Virus record (IMG/VR): IMGVR_UViG_3300025889_000256
Coordinates: 1 to 41,559 of that record
Direction: 5' to 3' (one strand)
DNA from: a virus
Length of the DNA: 41,559 nt
Shown here piece after piece: positions 9,463 to 18,900 of the stretch (the first letter of the stretch is position 1; the number at the start of each line of letters is the position of its first letter). The notes under the pieces are model-generated. The model had not been told where the DNA came from and made no database searches. It saw nothing but the letters and a program-made list of their open reading frames with translations. The position numbers were made by a program, and so were the translations under genes.

Positions 9463-12000
9463 TTAAATAATCACCGGGAATGTCGGTCTAATATGTACTG
9501 CTGGATAATTTGAATTTGCAAATATAATCATTCTGGTTGGGCCAGTAGGAATCGTTTCAACTGAACCTGAGATTATATATGATGGTGGACCACCAAGGGA
9601 TTCGTCTAAGTTTAGTACAACTATACTTGTATTTTTAAGTCGTGGACTATAAGAAACACCACCCCAAGTTCCATAGTATAGACCCAAAGCAATTGTACTA
9701 CCAGAATCAAATGTATTTACGCCAACATACCCATCTTTAAATGCATCATTCACATCATTTGGGTTATGCCACACATATTCAAATGACCAGCTCCCGGCGT
9801 TCTCGCGTCTCGCATAATTGTCATAAAATGTAGAACCCCCACCACCATTATCACTAATTTGTAAGTTGGAAGCAACCGACCCCAAAACATTACCTATTCC
9901 AGTTTCGTGTGTTTCTAAAATAAGATAATTTCCGTGATATCTAGGATTCATAGTTAATGATACTTCTAATACACCACTTCCTATATCTCCAATTATAGTT
10001 TCTGTTTCATCTTTTACTGCAAATACCTCGCCAAAATTAGCTTGATTCAATGCAATTATACTAGCGTGTCTTGTAGTTAATGTATTACTACCATTTTCTT
10101 GTATTTGTAAATCATATGTTGTGCTAGAAGCAACCGATGAGGTGAATGCAGCAAAATAAGGTGAATATATAGAAGTATTATTTGAAAACCATTCCCCCTG
10201 TTCTAAATATGTAGTGGTTCCATCGGTTATACTTATTCCAATAGCATCTTGAGTAGGACTTGTACTATTTACATTTAATTGTAAACTACCAACGACAATC
10301 CAATCTCCGGCAGGAACAGTTATTGATGCAACCGAGGCGTATGTAGCCGATGTTGTTGCAGAAGGGGCCGCGGTATAATCAAAATATTCATCATCTTTAA
10401 GTTCTAAAATTACCAAACTTGGATTTTCTACATATACAGTACCAGATGCGGCAGAATATTGTAATTCTATAGTAATTGGCGTTCCACTCGCGGCAGTTAA
10501 AATTCCCATACATATATGAGAATACGTGGTTCCCGCGTCTGCGCTCGAGTTAGAATTTTGTTCTGTATTAACCTCAGAATAAGTCACACCATTAGTTATA
10601 TCTCTAATTCTAAAATTAAATGTTGTATCGGCACTGTCGTGCGATATAATTGCTCTGCCAAATAAAGCATATGTTTTTCCAGAGGTGGGAGTAAAGGTTT
10701 TATCAAGTAATGTTTGATATGATGTACTTGTTACATTTGTTGCTCCTTGAAATTCTCCGAACGAATATACTCTGTTTTGACGTTTTGTGCCTTCGTCAAG
10801 ACTTAATGCAATAATATATGAACTATTTGCGTAAGACTCCACTCCATTGTTTTGATATTGTATTGCCCACGAAGTTGAACTTCCAGATGCTAAACTTCTT
10901 ACGCCTTGATAATTGTAATTAATTTCGTTGGCAGTAGTTTGGTTTTCTCTGTAAGTGTGGTCCGAATAAAATGGTTGACCGGAACCGCCAAATGATGAAT
11001 ATCTAAAATTGGTTGTTTTCAATGCCTCATCGTTTTCAGTCAATTTACTACGATATGCCACAGTAGTACTAAGACTACTACCACGCGTACCCATTAATAA
11101 CAAATATTCACCTGTATATGACGGGGTTTCTGTTAGAGTCAGATGAGTAGAGAAAGTAGTTCCCGAAGTAGTACCTTCGGTTTCATTTGTACCAGAAAAT
11201 ACTTCCGTAAAATTAGAAACTTTTAATGCAACCAAACATCTGTTTTGTAATGTTAATGTATCGGCCGATGTTTGATTTGCTTGAAGAGAATATGTTGTGG
11301 TGCTACTTGGAGAAACTGGAACTGTTGCTAAATATGGAACTACTGCTACCCCAGTATCATTATCATTAAACCAACCTCTTGCCAACATATATGGTGTAGA
11401 ACCGTCATATAATCTAACGTGGTCTGTATCCCAAGTAGGGGCACCGGCATCATCGTGTGAGGCCGCAAGAGAACCAATAAGAATCCAATCTCCTGCGGTC
11501 AATTCTAATGAATTTAGTGTAGAATATGATGAACCTACTGTAGTCGAAGCGGCGGTGTATGAATATAATTCATCCGGTTCAAGTTCAAGAATAACTAAAT
11601 TGGAATTTTTAATAAACGCACCCACACCACTAGTGGAGGTTTTATATTGTATCTCAAATGTAATTGGGGTATTACTGTCGGCTGTGAAGGCGACCACAGT
11701 GCTAAAATCAAAATCATCGGCAAAATATAAATCAGTAGTAGCATAATTTCCATCATCTGGTTCGGCATGAAATTCTTGATATGTAATGTTATTGGTGGTA
11801 TCTTGAAGTCTCCAAGATATTTCATTATTGGTTTCTGCAGAAGTGTTGACTGTAGCAAGTGAAGCTAGCCCAGACGCGAATATCGCATAACTACTACCAG
11901 ATGTTGGTGTAAATGTTAATGTAACGTGATTAAAATAAGTTGTACCCGTTGATGTAGAATCTTGTCCTTCACGACTTTTATGATAATAGGTTCTAGCCAT
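9463..12000 (-). CDS. Duplicated tail-fibre-like protein (845 aa)
   Basis: The protein consists of two related halves, about residues 1-410 and 415-800. Each begins with a TFTPTSG.[ST]YA[IL]F motif followed by an [LI][QR]DTTN..TY.E segment, then a YTAA..T...Y..[LV]..[LI]T[AV][GP][AD]GDW core and a TETP / MNPRYHGNYL region. The 454-aa protein downstream is a third, single copy. A divergent 45-residue C-terminal tail follows (YIISGSVETIPTGPTRMIIF). No enzymatic motif is seen. It is most likely a beta-rich fibre or virion decoration protein; the internal duplication probably gives two tandem adhesin-like domains. It lies 30 nt downstream of the tail assembly chaperone. Confidence 0.75.
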   Translation of the reverse strand: MARTYYHKSREGQDSTSTGTTYFNHVTLTFTPTSGSSYAIFASGLASLATVNTSAETNNEISWRLQDTTNNITYQEFHAEPDDGNYATTDLYFADDFDFSTVVAFTADSNTPITFEIQYKTSTSGVGAFIKNSNLVILELEPDELYSYTAASTTVGSSYSTLNSLELTAGDWILIGSLAASHDDAGAPTWDTDHVRLYDGSTPYMLARGWFNDNDTGVAVVPYLATVPVSPSSTTTYSLQANQTSADTLTLQNRCLVALKVSNFTEVFSGTNETEGTTSGTTFSTHLTLTETPSYTGEYLLLMGTRGSSLSTTVAYRSKLTENDEALKTTNFRYSSFGGSGQPFYSDHTYRENQTTANEINYNYQGVRSLASGSSTSWAIQYQNNGVESYANSSYIIALSLDEGTKRQNRVYSFGEFQGATNVTSTSYQTLLDKTFTPTSGKTYALFGRAIISHDSADTTFNFRIRDITNGVTYSEVNTEQNSNSSADAGTTYSHICMGILTAASGTPITIELQYSAASGTVYVENPSLVILELKDDEYFDYTAAPSATTSATYASVASITVPAGDWIVVGSLQLNVNSTSPTQDAIGISITDGTTTYLEQGEWFSNNTSIYSPYFAAFTSSVASSTTYDLQIQENGSNTLTTRHASIIALNQANFGEVFAVKDETETIIGDIGSGVLEVSLTMNPRYHGNYLILETHETGIGNVLGSVASNLQISDNGGGGSTFYDNYARRENAGSWSFEYVWHNPNDVNDAFKDGYVGVNTFDSGSTIALGLYYGTWGGVSYSPRLKNTSIVVLNLDESLGGPPSYIISGSVETIPTGPTRMIIFANSNYPAVHIRPTFPVII

Positions 12001-12030
12001 TTACTCACCTCGTAGAAGGTTGACCGACTA

Positions 12031-12396
12031 TCAAGACGGTTTGGTGGGCCAAACTACGGCATCGGGGTCAATAGCATCTCCGTTTTCATCAACTTGTTGT
12101 GGAATATCACGAAGTTGTTGTCTATAGGTAGCCCAGGCCGCAATGTTGGCCGTATCCAACGGAGAATCTGCTAATTGTGTCCAATCACATTCCAATAATA
12201 ATTTATCTCGTTGTTTTCTAGCAACATCCCAACGTAATTCTAGAGAAACTTGTTCATTATATGACCTAATTTCATCTTCAGTTGGTTTTGGTGTTGTATT
12301 TGTTTCCATCCAATTTAATGTATTATAGTCATCACCACGAATGGACCATTCTGTTCCGGGCCATTGTTTACTTAGGATTTGTGCTATTGTAGCCAT
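12031..12396 (-). CDS. Tail assembly chaperone-like protein (121 aa)
   Basis: The C-terminal half matches the Phage_tail_APC type of assembly chaperone: ARKQRDKLLLECDWTQLADS, then AAWATYRQQLRDIPQQ, ending in VVWPTKPS (about residues 68-121). In this family the 'RN.LL..SDWTQ..D.P......W..YRQ.LRDIP......P...WP..P' signature is diagnostic. The N-terminal QWPGTEWSIRGDDYNTLNW motif is also typical of proteins next to tail fibres. Its place between the giant fibres and the 845-aa protein suggests it helps fold or attach a fibre; it is probably not part of the finished virion. A variant TAATTATA box lies upstream. Confidence 0.82.
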   Translation of the reverse strand: MATIAQILSKQWPGTEWSIRGDDYNTLNWMETNTTPKPTEDEIRSYNEQVSLELRWDVARKQRDKLLLECDWTQLADSPLDTANIAAWATYRQQLRDIPQQVDENGDAIDPDAVVWPTKPS

Positions 12397-12427
12397 AAAA
12401 CTATTCCTTATATTGTTGGGTTATTAT

Positions 12428-12435
12428 TATAATTA
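12428..12435 (-). promoter_or_regulatory. Variant promoter box TAATTATA before the chaperone gene
   Basis: The sense strand reads TAGATAATTATAATAATAAC, 31 nt before the ATG at 12396. It differs from the window consensus TAYTTATA at one position, so it is a weaker call. Confidence 0.4.
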
Positions 12436-15400
12436 TCTAGTTACTTTCAAAGAAATCGTTACTCTTGTAATTGTACTCACACTATCAACATTGAATCTTA
12501 GGGTATCCCCTGCGGTTATTGATGTTGTCCAACCCGTTAATGTTGAATCAGTAGATTTTGTTGCACTACTGATTGTTGGTGTTGCTGAAGCGGTTATACT
12601 ATCGACATCGGTTGGTGGATAATTAGCATAAGTATCTTTCCATATATCGACCACGATGCTTCCAGCTTGGTCCGCTAACATAGAAACTTCTGTGATAGTA
12701 CAACCGAATGGTATTTGTAAATCACCCTTTATTCCTGTTGTTATGGCGGAACCCCCACCATCAATTACATAAATAAGTGATGATGTTATTGTAGTAGTTA
12801 TTCCACTCAACCCACTTCCATCTCCTACAAACGAACCAGAATATGTTCCACTGGAAGTTACTGACCCATCTACATATACAGACCCCGTTACGACTAATCC
12901 TTCTGGGAAATTCACATATCCATCAAAATATGAAGCTGTATCGGCGGTGGCGGAAACTCCGGTCAGTCCAGAACCATCGCCATAAAAGGAACCAGTATAT
13001 CCACCAGATGCGGTAACATTACCAGTTATTGTTAAGGCCGTTCCATCAAACTGTAAATTGGATTCACCATTAATACTATCGGCACCAGTAGATGTTATAA
13101 TATAGTTATCTGTCCCATTAGTATATGTAGCGACGGCACCACCACTACCACCGGGTGCCCAAGATGCACTTATAGCAAACGATGAAGTTGTACTATATGA
13201 CGAACTTACTACACCTGTTACTTGAGAACCGTCTATCTGAGCCGAACTTGATAATGTTCCTGCGGGTAAAATAGCACTAACATCACCCGATGTTACAGTG
13301 CCAACGGTGGTAATATTTGCTTGAGTGAAATGTTCATCGGCACTAAAGTTTGTAGTTTGGTCATGGTCTATTTGAGACGAAGCCGACACCGTTCCAAGAC
13401 TGTTGATATATGTTAGAACATTTGAGTCAAAATTAGTGACTGTATCGGCATTTACTTGAGCACTTGAACTAAATACACCAACTGTATTAATATAATCTAA
13501 AGTGTCTGTGTCGGTATAATGTGTAAGGTCACTGATTTGACTTTCTGTTATTGTAATTTGTGCGGAACTTGAGACAGTTCCACTTGGTAAGATAGCGTTT
13601 ATATTACCACTGGTTACAGTTCCTACTGTAGTAATATTTGCTTGAGTGAAATGTTCATCAGCACTAAAGTTTGTAGTTTGGTCGTGGTCTATTTGAGATG
13701 AACTACTCACCAACCCATTTGGAACATTGGAAACGGAATCAAAATCAACTTGAGCACTAGAACTAAACACGCCAACTGTATTTATATAATCTAGAGTATC
13801 AGTATCTGTGTAATGGGTTAAATCACTAATTTGGGATTCGGTTATTGTTATTTGAGAGGAACTAGAAATGGCCCCCAAAGTATTAATATATGCCAGAACA
13901 TTAGAGTCAAAGTTGGTGACGGAATCTGCATTTACTTGTGCAGAACTACTTATGACACCCACCGAATTGATATAATCTAACGTATCGGTATCGGTATAGT
14001 GGGTTAGGTCACTGATTTGACTTTCTGTTATTGTAATTTGTGTCGAACTTGAGACAGTTCCACTTGGTAAGATAGCGTTTATATTACCAGACGTTACAGT
14101 ACCAAGAGTTGTAATATTCGCTTGGGTGAAATGTTCGTCTGCACTATAATTGGTTGTTTGGTCGTGGTCTATTTGACTAGAACTCGACACGGCTCCTAAA
14201 CTATTAATATAAGTTAGTACATTAGAGTCAAAATTGGTGACCGAATCTGCGTTTACTTGAGCACTTGAACTAAATACTCCCTTTGCATTCAACGAAGTTA
14301 AGGTTATTATTTCACTTTCGGAACCAAGTAACCCACCAATCCAATAATTTTCACTTACATCCCAGAGTAATGAACCAGTTTCGTTGGTACTCGTATCATT
14401 TACATAAATACCACCATCACCAGATGCATTATTGGCATTTAATGTGATAATTTGGTCACCGATATCTACTTGGGAACTTGAAATATAAGTTGTAGTTCCA
14501 TTAACAGTCAAATTTCCTGAAAGAGTAAGATTTGTAAACTGAGGACTGTCACCAGTTTGAAGTCCTGTATCTACATCGGTTTGAACGCCATTGATTGTGG
14601 CTCTAACTGTTCCCTGTGAAGGTGAAGTAAACGAAGATGCGCTTACAATTCCAGAAGGAACATTTTGTATTGACCCATAATCAACCTGAGTTGAGCTTGA
14701 GATAGCACCAAGACTGTTGATATATGTTAGAACATTTGAGTCAAAATTAGTGACTGTATCGGCATTTACTTGAGCACTTGAACTGAACACACCGACTGAG
14801 TTAATATAGTCCAACGTATCAGTATCAGTATAGTGGGTTAGGTCACTGATTTGACTTTCTGTTATAGTTACTTGAGCACTTGAACTGAATACACCTACTG
14901 TATTAATATAATCTAAGGTATCAGTATCGGTATAGTGCGTAAGGTCACTGATTTGACTTTCTGTTATAGTTATTTGTGCGGAACTTGAAACGGTGCCAGA
15001 TGGAAGAATTGCACTAACATCACCTGACGTTACAGTACCAACGGTAGTAATGTTTGCTTGAGTGAAATGTTCGTCTGCGCTATAATTGGTTGTTTGGTCA
15101 TGGTCTATTTGAGCGGAACTTGAAACGGTTCCACTAGGTAAGATAGCGTTAATATTACCAGACGTTACAGTTCCCACCGCGGTAATGTTTGCTTGAGTGA
15201 AATGTTCGTCTGCGCTATAATTGGTTGTTTGGTCGTGGTCTATTTGAATAGAACTTGATACAGTGCCCAAACTATTAATGTATGTAAGAACATTTGAATC
15301 AAAGTTGGTGACGGAATCTGCATTTACTTGTGCAGAACTACTAAAAACACCAACTGTATTAATATAATCTAAAGTGTCTGTGTCGGTATAATGTGTAAGG

Positions 15401-15900
15401 TCACTGATTTGAGATTCGGTTATTGTTATTTGGGTTGAACTACTTACAAGTCCTGAAGGAATGTTATTAAGACCGTCCCATTCACTGGTATTACTATAAG
15501 AAGATGTTAATGAATACGATGATGATACTATACTACCAAGTAATAGAGATGCAGTTGCCGCATACGATGAACTGACTACTCCCGTCAATCCACTACCATC
15601 ACCTGTGAATGTTCCATCAAACGACCCAGTTCTATCTAATGATATAGAGGCGGTTGTGGTGCCTGATACATCTAGTCCATCAGCAAAATTAAGTATTGTA
15701 GCAGTTCCGGTAGGAGTACCATCATCTCTTATTTGAACCCCAGTATCACCTTCTGCGGTAACACCAGTTAGGCCAGACCCGTCCCCCACAAATGAACCAT
15801 TAAATGAACCAAAACTAGACCCAGTAAATGAGCCTGAGGCATTTATATTGGTTATTGTAGCTTGGGATAAACTACCGGAATCTGTATAAAATATTGCCAT
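12433..15900 (-). CDS. Repeat-rich long tail fibre (1155 aa)
   Basis: The N-terminus carries two SF.GSF.GDGSGLTGV units (about residues 28-110) shared with the 2128-aa fibre. Residues ~140-880 are tandem 30-65-residue repeats built from QISDLTHYTDTDTLDYIN, VG[VT]FSSSAQV, NFDSNVLTYINSLG and DHDQTTNYSADEHFTQANIT. About residues 395-540 form a unique block (VRATINGVQTDVDTGLQTGD) nearly identical to one in the 2128-aa fibre. The last ~115 residues (from IYVIDGGGSAITTGIKGD) form a different beta-rich tip. The repeats are likely shaft and the tip receptor-binding; this is inference. It has its own promoter box and no recognised enzyme domain. Confidence 0.82.
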   Translation of the reverse strand: MAIFYTDSGSLSQATITNINASGSFTGSSFGSFNGSFVGDGSGLTGVTAEGDTGVQIRDDGTPTGTATILNFADGLDVSGTTTASISLDRTGSFDGTFTGDGSGLTGVVSSSYAATASLLLGSIVSSSYSLTSSYSNTSEWDGLNNIPSGLVSSSTQITITESQISDLTHYTDTDTLDYINTVGVFSSSAQVNADSVTNFDSNVLTYINSLGTVSSSIQIDHDQTTNYSADEHFTQANITAVGTVTSGNINAILPSGTVSSSAQIDHDQTTNYSADEHFTQANITTVGTVTSGDVSAILPSGTVSSSAQITITESQISDLTHYTDTDTLDYINTVGVFSSSAQVTITESQISDLTHYTDTDTLDYINSVGVFSSSAQVNADTVTNFDSNVLTYINSLGAISSSTQVDYGSIQNVPSGIVSASSFTSPSQGTVRATINGVQTDVDTGLQTGDSPQFTNLTLSGNLTVNGTTTYISSSQVDIGDQIITLNANNASGDGGIYVNDTSTNETGSLLWDVSENYWIGGLLGSESEIITLTSLNAKGVFSSSAQVNADSVTNFDSNVLTYINSLGAVSSSSQIDHDQTTNYSADEHFTQANITTLGTVTSGNINAILPSGTVSSSTQITITESQISDLTHYTDTDTLDYINSVGVISSSAQVNADSVTNFDSNVLAYINTLGAISSSSQITITESQISDLTHYTDTDTLDYINTVGVFSSSAQVDFDSVSNVPNGLVSSSSQIDHDQTTNFSADEHFTQANITTVGTVTSGNINAILPSGTVSSSAQITITESQISDLTHYTDTDTLDYINTVGVFSSSAQVNADTVTNFDSNVLTYINSLGTVSASSQIDHDQTTNFSADEHFTQANITTVGTVTSGDVSAILPAGTLSSSAQIDGSQVTGVVSSSYSTTSSFAISASWAPGGSGGAVATYTNGTDNYIITSTGADSINGESNLQFDGTALTITGNVTASGGYTGSFYGDGSGLTGVSATADTASYFDGYVNFPEGLVVTGSVYVDGSVTSSGTYSGSFVGDGSGLSGITTTITSSLIYVIDGGGSAITTGIKGDLQIPFGCTITEVSMLADQAGSIVVDIWKDTYANYPPTDVDSITASATPTISSATKSTDSTLTGWTTSITAGDTLRFNVDSVSTITRVTISLKVTR
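13240..15480 (-). repeat. Tandem coding repeats of the 1155-aa fibre shaft
   Basis: Roughly 2.2 kb is tiled by imperfect in-frame repeats encoding ITITESQISDL / NFDSNVLTYIN / DHDQTTN segments. Two long stretches at 13525-13609 and 14005-14089 are almost base-identical and lie exactly 480 bp (160 codons) apart. Confidence 0.85.
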
Positions 15901-15927
15901 AATCTTTCTACATTAGATTGTTGTATA

Positions 15928-15935
15928 TATAAATA
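15928..15935 (-). promoter_or_regulatory. Putative late promoter box TATTTATA before the 1155-aa fibre
   Basis: The sense strand reads GGTTATTTATATATACAAC, 27 nt before the ATG at 15900, in the 41-nt gap between the two giant fibre genes. Confidence 0.65.
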
Positions 15936-15941
15936 ACCATT

Positions 15942-18900
15942 TTATTGTGTTTCCCCATATGCGGTTGCGGTCCAATAAGTATTACCCGATAACGCCTGAG
16001 CTGCGTTTGAATTTACAGTAAATCCACTTGTTCCTTTTGATTGAATTGTCCAAGCTCTTGAATCTTCGCCAGTTACAACAACCGCATAATTTGTATCACC
16101 AAATGCAGTTGAGAATGTAACAGTGGCGGTTCGTGGATTTCCTGTAAATGAAGTATTTGCAATTGAACCGGCTTTTGTAACCAAACCACTTCCACCAGTA
16201 GAAGCATATGATGCACTAACCACACCTGTTACTTGAGAACCATCTCCTGTAAATGAACCAGTAAACGAACCAGTGAATGGAGCGGATAAAGTTGTAAATT
16301 GTGTTGAACTGGATACTATACCAGACGGAACATTTTGGATAGTTCCATAATCAACCTGTGCACTTGAACTGAATACACCAACTGAATTAATATAGTCCAA
16401 GGTATCGGTATCAGTGTAATGTGTAAGGTCACTGATTTGACTTTCAGTTATTGTTATTTGTGAAGAACTGGAGATGGCACCAAGACTATTAATGTAAGTT
16501 AGAACATTAGAGTCAAAGTTAGTAACTGAATCTGCGTTTACTTGAGCACTTGAACTGAATACTCCCTTTGCGTTTAAAGAACTTAGAGTTATTACTTCAC
16601 TTTCAGAACCAAGTAATCCCGCAATCCAGTAATTTTCACTTACATCCCAAAGTAATGAGCCAGTTTCATTAGTGCTGGTATCATTAACGTATATACCTCC
16701 GTCTCCAGATGCATTGTTGGCATTTAGTGTGATGATTTGGTCACCAATATCTACCTGAGAACTAGAAATATAGGTTGTTGTTCCGTTGACCGTAAGATTT
16801 CCAGACAATGTAAGGTTTGTAAATTGAGGACTATCACCTGTTTGTAGTCCAGTGTCTACATCAGTTTGGACACCATTGATTGTAGCTCTGACCGTTCCTT
16901 GTGATGGTGAAGTAAATGAAGATGCACTTACAATTCCACTTGGGACATTTTGTATTGAGTCATAATCTACTTGTGTTGAACTTGAGATAGCACCTAAACT
17001 GTTAATATAAGTTAGAACATTTGAATCAAAGTTGGTGACTGTATCTGCATTTACTTGAGCACTTGAACTAAAGACGCCTACCGTATTGATATAATCTAAA
17101 GTATCCGTATCAGTATAATGTGTAAGGTCACTGATTTGGCTTTCGGTAATTGTTATTTGAGTAGAGCTACTTACTAAACCAGACGGTATATTATTTAATC
17201 CTGACCACTCGCTTGTGTTGCTATATGATGATGTTTCTGCATATGAAGATGAAGAAACATTATCTACTGTTAATTGGAATGTTCCACCACCACCCTTTAA
17301 GAAAGCAATTGTATCGTCTGTTATGGAAGCGGTGTATATTGCCATAACATCTGTAGCAAATCCAGCGGTGGAAGAATATGAAGAACTTAATGCGTATGAT
17401 GAACTGACCACACCTGTTATTTGAGAACCGTCACCATAGAACCCAGATGCAGTCACATCTCCACTCGTTACAACATCACCATAGAATTGTGCATTTCTAC
17501 TAGAGCTAACATATAGACCATAATTACCTTGACCGTCTGCAATAATGATTGTGTTACTCAATTCACTTGGAAGACCAGTTACGTTAGCACCTAAGATTGT
17601 ATTATAACTTCCTGTTACAATACCTCTACCAGAATTATAACCAAGTACGGTATTGTTAGAGTGGGTGGTTAAATCTGCAAGGTCGTAAAGTGCTTGATAA
17701 CCAATTGCGGTATTATTATTTCCCATACTGTTGAATAAAGCAGTATATGAAACTGCAACATTTCTGCTACCAGAAACATTGCGATACAACGTAAAATCAC
17801 CAATTGCGGTATTATTATTACCAATTACATTTGCGGTTAACGAATTAAGACCGACCGCCGTGTTAGCTGTTCCGGTTGTATTACTATCCAGAGCAAAAGC
17901 ACCAACAGAAATATTAACACCTGTTGTGTTACTTACTTGTGAATTATAACCAATAGCAATTCCATAACTTCCTGTTATCCTTTTTAACGTATTTGCCCCA
18001 AGTGCTACATTTCCAGAAGATGAACCACTTGCGTTTTGCATTGCGGCATAACCGATTGCCGTGTTGTATGCATTTATATTGTTTTCACAGTCCCAATTTT
18101 GAAGTGCCGCCACACCAATTGCAGTATTATAACTACCATTCCCATTTCTAAGTGCGGATGAACCAATTGCAATATTGTTAAATCCATCTGTATTATTTTG
18201 TAATGATTGGTATCCAATAGAGACGTTATTAGCACCAGTTGTATTATTTAGTAATGATTGGTAACCGACCGTGGTATTTGTGGATATATTACCACCACCC
18301 CTACCCGCGGTTAAGGAGTTGATTAAGGAATCATTAGATGAGGTTACAGAAGATGCGGTTATGTTTCCTTGAACGTGAAGTTTATCAGAGGGAGTTATAG
18401 TACCGATACCGACGTTGCCGGAACCACTGACAAAAAATGCATTTGGAGCGAAATTTGAATAGGTATGTAATAATGGTTCGGAGTCTGACCCAGAAACAGC
18501 TAAACGTGAAGTCATTGAGGTATTATTCAAGGAAACTCTAGAATTGTTATCAATTACAAATGATGGGGTTCCTTTATAAGATACAGCGAATCTATTACCC
18601 AATCCCGACACATCTTGAACAGGCATACCAACATAATATTGTGCAACTCCTCCTTGGGAGAAATTAACTGTTGTTGATTTTCCAGCATCGGTATCAATTC
18701 TTATAGTTGAACGATTATCGGGTCTATATAAATCTATTCCATAAGTTGAAGTTTGAAGAATATCTACACCACCACTGACATACAATGAACCTGTGAATTC
18801 GTGTATATCGTCAAGGGTATCACCAAACTTGGTTGACCCACTTTCGTAGATAATAGACGAAGAAACGAACTCAGTATGAAATTCTTGTGCGGTTAGAATT

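Noticed and set aside
11297-11746. Plus-strand 149-codon open frame, and similar plus-strand frames at 1435-1833, 20191-20598 and 21565-21909
   Set aside because: All lie inside clear minus-strand fibre genes, have no family resemblance and reflect Ser/Thr/Gly-rich coding on the other strand.
13240-15480. CRISPR-like regular repeats
   Set aside because: Repeats are in frame, imperfect at third codon positions, variable in length and without unique spacers of constant size; they code for fibre modules.
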